A stretch of 64,000 nucleotides of DNA from DASRDE01 sp035938175 (GTDB lineage Bacteria; Vulcanimicrobiota; Vulcanimicrobiia; Vulcanimicrobiales; Vulcanimicrobiaceae), in assembly GCA_035938175.1 (NCBI GenBank), contig DASZHD010000027.1, positions 86,358 through 150,357 on the forward strand, in the 5' to 3' direction. The position numbers and the translations under genes are program-made. The notes below the pieces were generated by a model. That model searched no databases. It saw only the letters and a program-made list of their open reading frames with translations, and had not been told where the DNA came from. Below are positions 40,920-48,985 of the stretch, one piece after another (within the stretch, counting starts at the first letter, position 1; every line of letters starts with the position of its first letter).

Positions 40920-42812
40920 ATGCTGATCGACCGCATTGATTCGCCCGCCGATCTCAAGCGGCTGCCGCGTCAGGAAATCGACGCGCTGGCCCAAGAAATC
41001 CGCGATTCACTCATCGCCGTTTGCGCGTCAAACGGCGGGCATCTGGCTCCGAATCTCGGCGTCGTCGAACTTACGTTGGCCCTGCATCGCGTCCTCGATC
41101 TGCCGCGCGATCGCATCGTCTGGGACGTCAGCCATCAGTCGTACGTGCACAAGCTGCTGACCGGCCGGCGTGACCGGTTCGGCACGATTCGCAAAGGGGG
41201 CGGTCTTTCCGGCTTCGCCATGCGAAGCGAGTCGGAGTTTGACTGTTTCGGCGCCGGACACGCCAGCACGAGCGTTTCGGCCGCACTCGGCATGGCCAAG
41301 GCGCGCGACCTGGCAAAGCGCAATGAAACGATCGTCGCGGTACTCGGCGACGGCGCGCTGACGGGCGGTTTGGCGTACGAAGCGCTCAACAACGCGGGCC
41401 AGCTGCGAACGAATTTCATCGTCATCCTGAACGACAACGAGATGTCGATCGCCCCGAACGTGGGATCGATTGCGTCCTACCTTTCGGTTTTGCGCAGCAA
41501 ACCGATCGCCAATTTCGCGCGGCAAACCGGCAAAACGGTGCTCGATCATCTGCCGCTCGGGAGCATGGCGAAAAAGGCTTTTGAATCGGCGGAATTGGGT
41601 GCGATGCGGTTCATCGCGCCGTCCGAAAAAGCCGCAGTCATCTTCGAAGAGTTGGGATTCCGGTATATCGGTCCGGTCGACGGCCACAACTTCGACGCGG
41701 TCGTCGATGCACTGCAGACGGCCAGGGCGATTCCGCGCGCAGTGCTGCTGCACGTGCGCACGGTAAAAGGCCGCGGCTACGAACCTGCCGAGAAGGACTC
41801 GCGCACGTTCCACGGGCTGGGTGCTTTCGATAAATCGAACGGCCAGATCATCAAGAAGCCCGACGCGCCGCAGACGTTTTCGCAAGCATTCGGAGACGCG
41901 ATGATCGCGGCCGGAAACGCGAACCCGCGCGTCGTCGGCATCACCGCGGCAATGCCCGACGGAACCGGTTTGGCGAAGTTCGGAAAGGCGTTCCCCGATC
42001 GCTATTTCGACGTCGGTATCGCCGAAGCGCACGCCGTGTGTTTCGCCGCCGGCTTGGCCACCAGCGGCTACCATCCGGTCTGCGCGATCTACTCGACGTT
42101 TTTGCAGCGGGCGTACGATCAAATCGTCCACGACGTCTGCATCCAAAATCTTCCGGTCGTCTTTTGCATGGATCGCGCAGGTTTCGTCGGTGACGACGGC
42201 CCGACGCACATGGGATTGTACGATATTGCATACCTGCGCACGCTTCCGAACATGACGCTGATGGCGCCGCGCAACGAGAGCGAGCTGCTGCCGATGCTGC
42301 AGCACGCGCTGACGCTGGGGTCGCCTGCCGCAATCCGCTATCCACGCGGTTCCACCGCGGGCAAATACACCGATCCGATCGCGCCGATCGTCCAGGGCCG
42401 CGCTGAAGTTTTGCGCCGCGGGTCCGGTGCCGCGCTGTTGGCGTACGGCAACACGGTCGACGTGGCCCTGGAGGCGTACGATCTAACGAAGGACCGCGGC
42501 GTTACGCCTCCCACGGTCGTGAACATGCGGTTCGCCAAACCGCTGGACGAAGCGTTGTTGATGGAACTCGACGCGCAGCATTCGCACGTTCTCACGTTAG
42601 AAGAACATTCGCTCGCAGGCGGGTTCGGCTCGGCAGTCGTAGAGTTCGTATCCGATCACGGCTTGAACCTGACGGTCGAGCGGCTGGGCGTACCGAACAA
42701 TGCCCTCGTCCAGCACGACTCCCAGCCCAAGCAGCGGGCGTTGTTCGGCTTGACCGGCGAAAACGTGGCCGCCCGGGTCGCGAGCGTTCTTGTCGCCCCG
42801 GTCCGTCCGTGA
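40920..42812 (+). CDS. dxs: 1-deoxy-D-xylulose-5-phosphate synthase
   Basis: 630 residues. TDP-binding motif GDGALTGGLAYEALNNAG...NDNEMSI near 143-175, catalytic His in VDGHNFD, and pyruvate/aldehyde part FDVGIAEAHAVCFAAGLA (near 365) with the conserved Glu. It condenses pyruvate and glyceraldehyde 3-phosphate, the first step of MEP isoprenoid synthesis. ATG with AAAGG about eight bases upstream. The end of the frame carries a secG promoter candidate. Length is normal; isoprenoids would feed carrier lipids of the envelope genes nearby. Confidence 0.97.
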   Translation: MLIDRIDSPADLKRLPRQEIDALAQEIRDSLIAVCASNGGHLAPNLGVVELTLALHRVLDLPRDRIVWDVSHQSYVHKLLTGRRDRFGTIRKGGGLSGFAMRSESEFDCFGAGHASTSVSAALGMAKARDLAKRNETIVAVLGDGALTGGLAYEALNNAGQLRTNFIVILNDNEMSIAPNVGSIASYLSVLRSKPIANFARQTGKTVLDHLPLGSMAKKAFESAELGAMRFIAPSEKAAVIFEELGFRYIGPVDGHNFDAVVDALQTARAIPRAVLLHVRTVKGRGYEPAEKDSRTFHGLGAFDKSNGQIIKKPDAPQTFSQAFGDAMIAAGNANPRVVGITAAMPDGTGLAKFGKAFPDRYFDVGIAEAHAVCFAAGLATSGYHPVCAIYSTFLQRAYDQIVHDVCIQNLPVVFCMDRAGFVGDDGPTHMGLYDIAYLRTLPNMTLMAPRNESELLPMLQHALTLGSPAAIRYPRGSTAGKYTDPIAPIVQGRAEVLRRGSGAALLAYGNTVDVALEAYDLTKDRGVTPPTVVNMRFAKPLDEALLMELDAQHSHVLTLEEHSLAGGFGSAVVEFVSDHGLNLTVERLGVPNNALVQHDSQPKQRALFGLTGENVAARVASVLVAPVRP

Positions 42813-42818
42813 TAGAAT
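42790..42818 (+). promoter_or_regulatory. Promoter of secG inside the dxs 3' end
   Basis: TTGTCG (42790-42795), exactly 17 bases, TAGAAT (42813-42818). It overlaps the dxs stop and lies 32 bases before the secG TTG, which has AGGAGAT six bases upstream. This suggests secG and opp genes are transcribed separately from dxs. Confidence 0.6.
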
Positions 42819-42850
42819 CTCACAGTTTGTCTGTCCAGTAGGAGATCCAG

Positions 42851-43234
42851 TTGAATTTAGTGCTGCTTGCCGCCGCGGCTCCCGCAAAAGCCGTCGCCGC
42901 GCCCGCGGCCAAGGCCGCCGCTTCCGCCGTCCCCGCCGCACCGCCGCTTCAGATGCCGGTCACGGCCGTCGCGCCGCACCAGACCGTTTTTCAGCAGCAC
43001 TTCGGGTGGCTCACCCACGGCCTGGCCGGGCTCTTCCTCATCACCGCGATCCTGCTGATTGCGCTGCTGGCGGCACAAACCACCAAGCAAGAGGGCCTCT
43101 CCGGCTCGATCGGCGGAGCGGTGCAATCGGCGTACGGACGCCCCGGCGCCGAAGAGCAGCTCAAACGGATCACCGGGTTCATGGCGGTGACGTTTGTCGT
43201 CATCGGAACGATACTCTCGCTAACCGGCATCTAG
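42851..43234 (+). CDS. secG: SecG preprotein translocase subunit
   Basis: 127 residues starting at TTG with AGGAGATCCAG upstream. A 55-residue Ala/Pro-rich N-terminal extension precedes the SecG core: HGLAGLFLITAILLIALLAAQ, then KQEGLSGSIGGAVQSAYGRPGAEEQLKRIT and a second TM helix (FMAVTFVVIGTILSLTGI). Two TM helices with GGAVQSAYGRxG loop are diagnostic. SecG supports SecA cycling at the SecYEG pore. The N-terminal extension is unusual. 18 bases precede oppD. Confidence 0.86.
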   Translation: MNLVLLAAAAPAKAVAAPAAKAAASAVPAAPPLQMPVTAVAPHQTVFQQHFGWLTHGLAGLFLITAILLIALLAAQTTKQEGLSGSIGGAVQSAYGRPGAEEQLKRITGFMAVTFVVIGTILSLTGI

Positions 43235-43252
43235 CACCGGTCTAGCACGCGA

Positions 43253-44266
43253 ATGCCGCTGCTCGAAGTCAAGAATCTCCGCACCACCTTCAGAACGGAG
43301 GACGGGCTTGTAACGGCGGTCAACGGCTTGTCGTACTCGTTGGAAGCCGGTTCGACGCTGGGAATCGTCGGCGAGTCCGGTTCGGGCAAATCCGTCAACG
43401 CGCTTTCGATCATGCGCCTCATTCAGGCGCCCGGAACCATCGATCCGTCCAGCCAAATCTTTTTCAACGGCGAAGATCTGCGCAAAAAAAGCGAAGCGGA
43501 AATGCGCAAGATCCGCGGCAACAAGATCGCGATGATCTTTCAAGATCCGATGACGTCGCTCAATCCGGTCTTGACCGTCGGCGAGCAGATTGCGGAAGCG
43601 GTCGAGCTGCATCTCGGTTACACGCGAAAAGAAGCGTACGAAAAGACGATCGAGATGTTCAAGAAAGTCCGTATTCCGCTTCCGGAAAAACGCATTCACG
43701 AATATCCGCATCAATTCTCGGGCGGTATGCGCCAGCGCGTGATGATCGCGATGGCGTTATCGTGCGATCCGCAGCTGCTGATCGCCGACGAACCGACGAC
43801 GGCGCTCGACGTGACGATTCAAGCGCAGATTCTCGAATTGATGAACGAAATGCAGCGCGACACGGGCGCGGCAATCATCATGATCACGCACGATCTGGGC
43901 ATCGTTGCCGAAGTCTGCAAAAACGTGCTGGTGATGTACGGCGGCAATATGGTCGAGTACGGAACGGCAGAACAGATATTCGACAGTCCCAAGATGCCGT
44001 ACACGCAAGGATTGCTGTCTTCGCTGCCGCGTTTGGATTCGCGCGATCATCAGCGGTTGGAACCGATTCCCGGTCAACCGCCGAATCTGCTGCGATTGCC
44101 GCCCGGATGCGCGTTTGCCCCGCGCTGCCGCTACCGCATGCCGGTTTGCGCCGAACCGGTGCCGGTATACGATTTCGGCGCCGGGCATGTTGCACGGTGT
44201 TGGCTTTACGACGAGCGCGCCAAAGATCAGCGCCCGATCGACGTCGAGACGGTATCCCACTCATGA
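43253..44266 (+). CDS. Oligopeptide/dipeptide ABC transporter ATPase (OppD/DppD)
   Basis: 337 residues. Walker A VGESGSGKSVNALS near 40, signature FSGGMRQRVMIAMALS near 155, Walker B LLIADEPTTALD, and the C-terminal oligo_HPY domain with PPGCAFAPRCRYRMPVC (a Cys-rich solute-binding/iron-sulfur-like stretch typical of OppD). It pairs with the second ATPase at 44346. No permease or binding-protein genes are in this window, so the import complex is encoded elsewhere. ATG start with weak ribosome site. Confidence 0.95.
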   Translation: MPLLEVKNLRTTFRTEDGLVTAVNGLSYSLEAGSTLGIVGESGSGKSVNALSIMRLIQAPGTIDPSSQIFFNGEDLRKKSEAEMRKIRGNKIAMIFQDPMTSLNPVLTVGEQIAEAVELHLGYTRKEAYEKTIEMFKKVRIPLPEKRIHEYPHQFSGGMRQRVMIAMALSCDPQLLIADEPTTALDVTIQAQILELMNEMQRDTGAAIIMITHDLGIVAEVCKNVLVMYGGNMVEYGTAEQIFDSPKMPYTQGLLSSLPRLDSRDHQRLEPIPGQPPNLLRLPPGCAFAPRCRYRMPVCAEPVPVYDFGAGHVARCWLYDERAKDQRPIDVETVSHS

Positions 44267-44284
44267 GTTTACGTAGTGCGGTTT

Positions 44285-44342
44285 GTCACCCTGAGGCATC
44301 GAAGGGCCCTGAGGCATCGAAGGGCATCCTCAGTGAGGCATC
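44285..44342. repeat. Palindromic repeat fragment between oppD and oppF
   Basis: Two direct units of CCCTGAGGCATCGAAGGGC type (44290-44325) then CATCCTCAGTGAGGCAT to the oppF start. The first unit begins GTCACCCTGAGG at 44285, 18 bases after the oppD stop. It lies inside the operon and has no core. The first codons of oppF also carry repeat-like sequence. Confidence 0.75.
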
Positions 44343-44345
44343 CCC

Positions 44346-45467
44346 GTGAGCGACGCAACGATCCGTCATGGTGAGGTAGAATCGACGGGCGTTGCAACCT
44401 CGCCAAACCGCACGCTCCTCGACGTCAAAGACCTCTACAAATACTTCCCCATCCACGCCGGCCTCTTCTCGCGTCACGTCGGCGACGTCAAAGCGGTAGA
44501 CGGCGTCGATTTCAGTATCGCGCAAGGCGAAACGCTCGGCTTGGTCGGCGAATCCGGATCCGGAAAAACGACGATCGGCCGCGTGCTTTTGCGGCTGCTT
44601 CCCGCGACCAAGGGCGAAGTGTGGTTCGACGGGCGCAATATCTTGAATTACGGCCGCACGGAATTACGCCGGCTGCGCAAAGAGATGCAGATCATCTTCC
44701 AGGATCCGTTTGCATCGCTCAACCCCCGCATGACGGTCGGCGACATCGTCGGCGAACCGCTGAAGATCCATCATTTGGCTACGGGCAAAGCCGCGGAAGA
44801 TCGCGTTCAGGAACTGCTGCGTTTGGTCGGCCTGCAGCCGTATCACGCGAACCGCTATCCGCACGAATTCTCCGGCGGTCAGCGCCAGCGCATCGGAATC
44901 GCACGCGCCCTGGCCGTCAATCCGAAATTTATCGTCTGCGACGAACCGGTCTCCGCGCTCGACGTCTCTATTCAGGCGCAGGTGATCAACCTGCTCGAGG
45001 ATCTGCAGCAGCAGCTCGGCCTGACATACCTCTTCATCGCGCACGACCTCTCGGTCGTTCGCCATATTTCAACGCGCGTCGCCGTGATGTACGTCGGCAA
45101 GATCATGGAGCTGGCCGATCGCGACGAGCTCTACGAAAATCCGCTTCACCCCTACACGCAGTCGCTGCTCTCGGCAATTCCGATTCCCGATCCGCACGTC
45201 GAACGGCGGCGCAAGCGCATCGTGCTGACCGGCGATATCCCCTCGCCCGTGAATCCGCCGTCAGGCTGCCGCTTTCACACGCGCTGTCCGATCGCGTTCG
45301 ATCGCTGCAAAGTCGAAGTTCCGCCGTTCAACGAATACCGCCCCGGACATTTTGCGGCATGTCATTGGGTTGAAGAACATGGCGGAAAAGCGCCCGACAT
45401 CGCATCCGACGTGCGCATCGAAGCCGGTGCCGTGGTCGTCGAGCCGGGCTCGCAAAGCGGCGAATAA
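44346..45467 (+). CDS. Oligopeptide/dipeptide ABC transporter ATPase (OppF/DppF)
   Basis: 373 residues from GTG. After the variable N terminus, the typical OppF opening LLDVKDLYKYFPI starts near residue 24. Walker A VGESGSGKTTIGR near 75, signature FSGGQRQRIGIARAL near 178, Walker B FIVCDEPVSALDVS, and C-terminal SGCRFHTRCPIAFDRC. Works with the 43253 ATPase to power peptide uptake. The first dozen codons (SDATIRHGEVES) resemble the nearby repeat (CGTCATGGTGAGGT), so the N terminus seems built from repeat DNA. The 373-residue length is longer than usual. Confidence 0.94.
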   Translation: MSDATIRHGEVESTGVATSPNRTLLDVKDLYKYFPIHAGLFSRHVGDVKAVDGVDFSIAQGETLGLVGESGSGKTTIGRVLLRLLPATKGEVWFDGRNILNYGRTELRRLRKEMQIIFQDPFASLNPRMTVGDIVGEPLKIHHLATGKAAEDRVQELLRLVGLQPYHANRYPHEFSGGQRQRIGIARALAVNPKFIVCDEPVSALDVSIQAQVINLLEDLQQQLGLTYLFIAHDLSVVRHISTRVAVMYVGKIMELADRDELYENPLHPYTQSLLSAIPIPDPHVERRRKRIVLTGDIPSPVNPPSGCRFHTRCPIAFDRCKVEVPPFNEYRPGHFAACHWVEEHGGKAPDIASDVRIEAGAVVVEPGSQSGE

Positions 45468-45489
45468 CTCACTGGGCGCGAGCTCGCTT

Positions 45490-45540
45490 CCTTAGTTTGG
45501 ATAAATGACTTAGGCCTGTTTTCGCTAAGGGTCTCCTTAG
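45490..45540. promoter_or_regulatory. Cluster of CCTTAG/CTAAGG half-sites upstream of the MFS gene
   Basis: CCTTAG at 45490-45495, CTTAGG at 45509-45514, CTAAGG at 45525-45530 and CCTTAG at 45535-45540, the last two forming an inverted repeat with a GTCT spacer. They lie in the 112-base gap before the transporter at 45580 (which has GGAGGGAG upstream). No recognised regulator or -10 was assigned; could be an operator cluster. Confidence 0.4.
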
Positions 45541-45579
45541 GCGGGTCCACTACACGGGACGACTCCGGAGGGAGTTGCC

Positions 45580-46845
45580 ATGAGTAGTCGCGTTGCGATG
45601 CCCCGTTGGCTCGTTGCCACAACCGTTCTGCTGAGCGTTTCGGTCTTCATCAACTACATCGACCGCGGCAATCTAGCGACGGCCGCGCCGCTGATCAAAG
45701 ACGAGTTTCATCTTTCCGCAACGCAGCTCGGCTTTCTGCTGACGGCTTTCTTCGTCACCTATGCGCCGGTGCAACTCGGCGTTGGATGGCTCGTGGACCG
45801 CTATGGGCCCGAGCGAATACTCCTTACGGGATTTGCGCTGTGGAGCGCCGCTACGGCGTTCACCGGACTTGCGCAAAGCTTCGTCGCGCTGCTCGTTCTG
45901 CGGCTGCTCCTGGGCCTTGGCGAATCGGTCGCCTTCCCGTGTTATGCGAAGATTCTCGCGCGCTGGTTTCCCGAGGACCGGCGCGGACGTGCTTCTGCGG
46001 CGATCATGGCGTGCATGGCGCTCGGCCCCGCCTTCGGCACATTTGCAGGCGGTCTGCTCATCGCCGCCTACGGCTGGCGGCCATTCTTCATCGGCTTCGG
46101 TCTCGTGACGTTCTTATGGATCGTCCCGTGGATGCGGTACGCGCACCGGCATCTCTCGCACGCTCGCGAACCGGACTACACCGCGGACGGACCCACATAC
46201 GGCGAGATCGTACGCTCGCGCCCGTTGTGGGGCGCTACAGCCGGACAGTTTTGCAACAATTATGTTTGGTATTTCGTACTCTCATGGATCCCGTACTATC
46301 TGGTTCACGTTCGTAACCGGTCGATCGCTGAGATGGCGACGATTGCCGGCATCGCGTACATTACCATGGCCGTTGCAACGTTTATCTTCGGTGCGGTGGG
46401 AGATCGCTGGATCGCCGCAGGGGGTCACCCGACTCTCGTACGCAAGACGTTTCTGTGCGCGGGCTCCGTCCTCGCGGCCGTGGGAATTTGCGGATGCGTT
46501 ACGTCGAGCACGGAATATTCGATAGCGTTTCTCATTTTCGCCGGCTTTTCGTCCGGCATGGTCTCGCCGAACATTCTGGCCGTTCCTCAGACGTTAGCCG
46601 GGCCGGCTGCCGCCGGACGATGGGTCGGCGTTCAAAACGCGTTTGCGAACTTTGCCGGCATCATCGCCCCGGCGTTGACCGGATTTATCGTCGACAAAAC
46701 CGGGTCGTTTACGATACCGTTTTTCATCGCGGCTGCGCTCTCGCTCCTCGCCGCGTTCAGCTGGCTCGTACTGGTCGGCCCCATCAAACAGGTTTCGTGG
46801 CGGCGAGCACCGGCCAAAGAGATCTTGGTTCCAAGTCACGTGTGA
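45580..46845 (+). CDS. MFS transporter of the anion:cation symporter (ACS) family
   Basis: 421 residues, 12 TM helices. The first loop has INYIDRGNLATAAPLIKDEF, the ACS-family motif also present in hexuronate and phthalate transporters; GWLVDRYGPERIL follows TM2. It likely imports an organic anion (sugar acid, carboxylate or nitrate-type substrate) with H+ or Na+. Good start: GGAGGGAGTT six bases before ATG. Its stop is 6 bases from the convergent secreted gene. Specific substrate not identifiable. Confidence 0.89.
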   Translation: MSSRVAMPRWLVATTVLLSVSVFINYIDRGNLATAAPLIKDEFHLSATQLGFLLTAFFVTYAPVQLGVGWLVDRYGPERILLTGFALWSAATAFTGLAQSFVALLVLRLLLGLGESVAFPCYAKILARWFPEDRRGRASAAIMACMALGPAFGTFAGGLLIAAYGWRPFFIGFGLVTFLWIVPWMRYAHRHLSHAREPDYTADGPTYGEIVRSRPLWGATAGQFCNNYVWYFVLSWIPYYLVHVRNRSIAEMATIAGIAYITMAVATFIFGAVGDRWIAAGGHPTLVRKTFLCAGSVLAAVGICGCVTSSTEYSIAFLIFAGFSSGMVSPNILAVPQTLAGPAAAGRWVGVQNAFANFAGIIAPALTGFIVDKTGSFTIPFFIAAALSLLAAFSWLVLVGPIKQVSWRRAPAKEILVPSHV

Positions 46846-46851
46846 CGGCGT

Positions 46852-47409
46852 TTACAGGTAGATCGTTTTAACCAAGTACCGCGAGCGGTTCGTCACGGTT
46901 ATGGCGTTTTTCGCCGTCCCGCACGTAACGAAAACCGCGTGACCCGGCGGTCCGGTTTGCCACGACGTTGGATCGGCGCATACCGGCAGCCCGCTGCAAT
47001 AGAATGGAAAATCTTTCACCAGAGTCCCGGTTCCGCGCGAGCAAATTCCGCCGCCGGCCAGATGCATCGCCCAAACGGTGTTCGCAGGTGTGCCGGTGTG
47101 CGCGGGCAGCGGTTTGGTGAGTGAGATGCGCGTACCGCTCGTGACGTCCTTGGGTGTAGGGCACGCAACCTCGCGGGCGTCGACCTTAAAACACGGATCG
47201 TAAATCTCGTTTTGCGCCATACAGCGGTAGGCGTCCGCGCGCGCCGACGCAATCGATTCGGTCCAGCACTCGCCTTTGATGCGCACGTGTTTCCGCATAA
47301 GACCGGGGCTGAACGCGACGGCCGTGGTCTTTGCGGCCGGAATGGCCGAGGTCGCCGGCGCGGTCTGCAGGAGCAGAAGCACCGCGAAAATCACTCCGAA
47401 AACGTTCAT
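46852..47409 (-). CDS. Secreted cysteine-containing hypothetical protein
   Basis: 185 residues. Signal peptide NVFGVIFAVLLLLQTAPATSA. The mature part has about eight Cys (GECWTES, YRCMAQ, DPCFKV, EVACPT, GICSRG, PFYCSG, PVCADP, FVTCGT), pointing to several disulfides in an oxidising envelope, with an AMHLAGGGICSRGTGTL motif. ATG at 47409. It ends next to the convergent transporter. Family not recognised; a small hydrolase inhibitor or envelope protein is possible. Confidence 0.65.
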   Translation of the reverse strand: MNVFGVIFAVLLLLQTAPATSAIPAAKTTAVAFSPGLMRKHVRIKGECWTESIASARADAYRCMAQNEIYDPCFKVDAREVACPTPKDVTSGTRISLTKPLPAHTGTPANTVWAMHLAGGGICSRGTGTLVKDFPFYCSGLPVCADPTSWQTGPPGHAVFVTCGTAKNAITVTNRSRYLVKTIYL

Positions 47410-47543
47410 TGGACGCCCTTCGGAGCGGCGCGATCGAGAGCCTATGCACGTGGAAAATCAAGCAACCGTAAGGTTTTCGCTAAGATAACTAGGCAGGCGT
47501 TTCCTATCGCGAAACCCCGCTTCGGTCGATACCTTTACTACGA

Positions 47544-48218
47544 ATGCTCGAACTCTTGACGTGGTTTGCCGGCAAGCCGGAAAACCGCCGGCGTTACCCG
47601 CGCCGTAGCGGCGGTTTTCGCGTTTGGATTGCAACCGATTCGGGGTGGACGGGCGCCAGCGGCGTAGACATTTCCGCGAGCGGAATGGGACTGATCGCTC
47701 CGTCGAAATTTACGCGCGACGAAATCAACCTGCGCATTCAAATCGAGGACCGGCCGATACTCGCGCGCGCCAAACAAGTGTGGTGTATTCCGGGCACGCT
47801 GCAAGGACGGCCCGTCTACCGCTACGGCATTCAATACACCGGCATCGCCGCCGACGATTGGGATGCGCTCGTGCGCTTCTGCAACAGCGAGGCGGTGAAC
47901 CTCGAAAACAAGGCGCAAAAAGAACTCGAGATGGTGCGCATGCAGGCCGACGACGTTGCGCGCCTGATCCCCACGCGGCTGCAGGAGCGATTGTTGACGA
48001 TGCTGGTGCAAGCGCGCCGGCTCGCTCCGTTGGAGAAAGAAAAGATTCCGCTCGTTGCGTACGCGTACGGCGGCATCACGAAACGCGGCTTGCGCCAACT
48101 CCATCGCTTGCAAATCCATTCGCGCGTCGTCGACGAACTGAGCGGCGAGACCACGTCCTACGATACACGTTTCCTTTTCGATGATTCGGGTAACGACATC
48201 GAAATGGAAACACGGTGA
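47544..48218 (+). CDS. PilZ-domain protein
   Basis: 224 residues. PilZ c-di-GMP binding: RRRYPRRSGGFRV (RxxxR, residues about 16-28) and DISASGMGLIAP (D/NxSxxG), followed by a six-stranded barrel. The C-terminal 110 residues are helical with ARLIPTRLQERLLTMLVQARRLAP, giving an output helix bundle. It could bind c-di-GMP made by the GGDEF proteins at 6415 and 10248. The GTG of the downstream hydrolase overlaps its stop by 4 bases. An inverted repeat AAAACCGCCG/CGGCGGTTTT lies inside the coding start. Confidence 0.88.
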   Translation: MLELLTWFAGKPENRRRYPRRSGGFRVWIATDSGWTGASGVDISASGMGLIAPSKFTRDEINLRIQIEDRPILARAKQVWCIPGTLQGRPVYRYGIQYTGIAADDWDALVRFCNSEAVNLENKAQKELEMVRMQADDVARLIPTRLQERLLTMLVQARRLAPLEKEKIPLVAYAYGGITKRGLRQLHRLQIHSRVVDELSGETTSYDTRFLFDDSGNDIEMETR

Positions 48219-48985
48219 ACCCAAGCACCATTATTGTCGCCGGAAGGCAACTCGAAGCCCAGTACCTCACCGGCGAACCCGGGTATCCGGCCCTCGTGCT
48301 GTTACACGAAGGGCTTGGCTCCATTGCGCTTTGGAAAAACGTTCCGCAAGAATTGGTCCGCCGCACCGGATGCCCGGTGCTCGCGTATTCGCGCTACGGC
48401 AATGGATTCTCCGATATACTCCAAGAGCCGCGCCGTCCGTCGTACATGCACGACGAAGCGCTCGCGTCGCTGCCGGCAGTTCTCGAAGCGTTCGGCGTAG
48501 ACGACGTTCTTTTGATCGGCCACAGCGATGGCGCCTCCATCGCACTCATCTCCGCGGGCAAAATCGGCGCGCGTTTACGCGGAATCGTGGCGGAGGCTCC
48601 GCATGTGTTCGTGGAGCAGCTCTCGGTAGAAAGTATCGCTCGAGCGAAGTTTGCCTTCGAAGCGGGAAATTTGCGCGAGCGCATGGCCCCGTATCATCAA
48701 GACGTCGATCGCACGTTCTACGGCTGGAACGACATCTGGCTGGATGCGGCATTTCGCGACTGGGACATCCGAGATCTGCTCGCGGCGATCGACGTACCGA
48801 TGCTGTTGATTCAGGGCAGCGACGACGAATACGGGACGCCCGCGCAGTTGGATGCAATTCGCAACGGTGCGCGCAATGCGCGCGTCGACACGCTGCTGCT
48901 GGCGCAGTGCGGTCACGCACCGCACCGCGATCGTCCGCAGATGACGCTCGACGCCGTCGCGGCGTTCGTCAAAAGCGTTTTGTAA
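48215..48985 (+). CDS. Alpha/beta hydrolase
   Basis: 256 residues from GTG overlapping the PilZ stop. Nucleophile elbow LLIGHSDGASIAL (GxSxG, Ser near residue 95), oxyanion LLHEGLGSIALWK, Asp in VPMLLIQGSDDEYG and catalytic His in QCGHAPHRDRP. The HEGLGS and HSDG arrangement resembles MenH/esterase-like family members. Substrate unknown. Its last 17 bases overlap the convergent TonB receptor gene. Likely co-transcribed with the PilZ gene. Confidence 0.9.
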   Translation: MNPSTIIVAGRQLEAQYLTGEPGYPALVLLHEGLGSIALWKNVPQELVRRTGCPVLAYSRYGNGFSDILQEPRRPSYMHDEALASLPAVLEAFGVDDVLLIGHSDGASIALISAGKIGARLRGIVAEAPHVFVEQLSVESIARAKFAFEAGNLRERMAPYHQDVDRTFYGWNDIWLDAAFRDWDIRDLLAAIDVPMLLIQGSDDEYGTPAQLDAIRNGARNARVDTLLLAQCGHAPHRDRPQMTLDAVAAFVKSVL

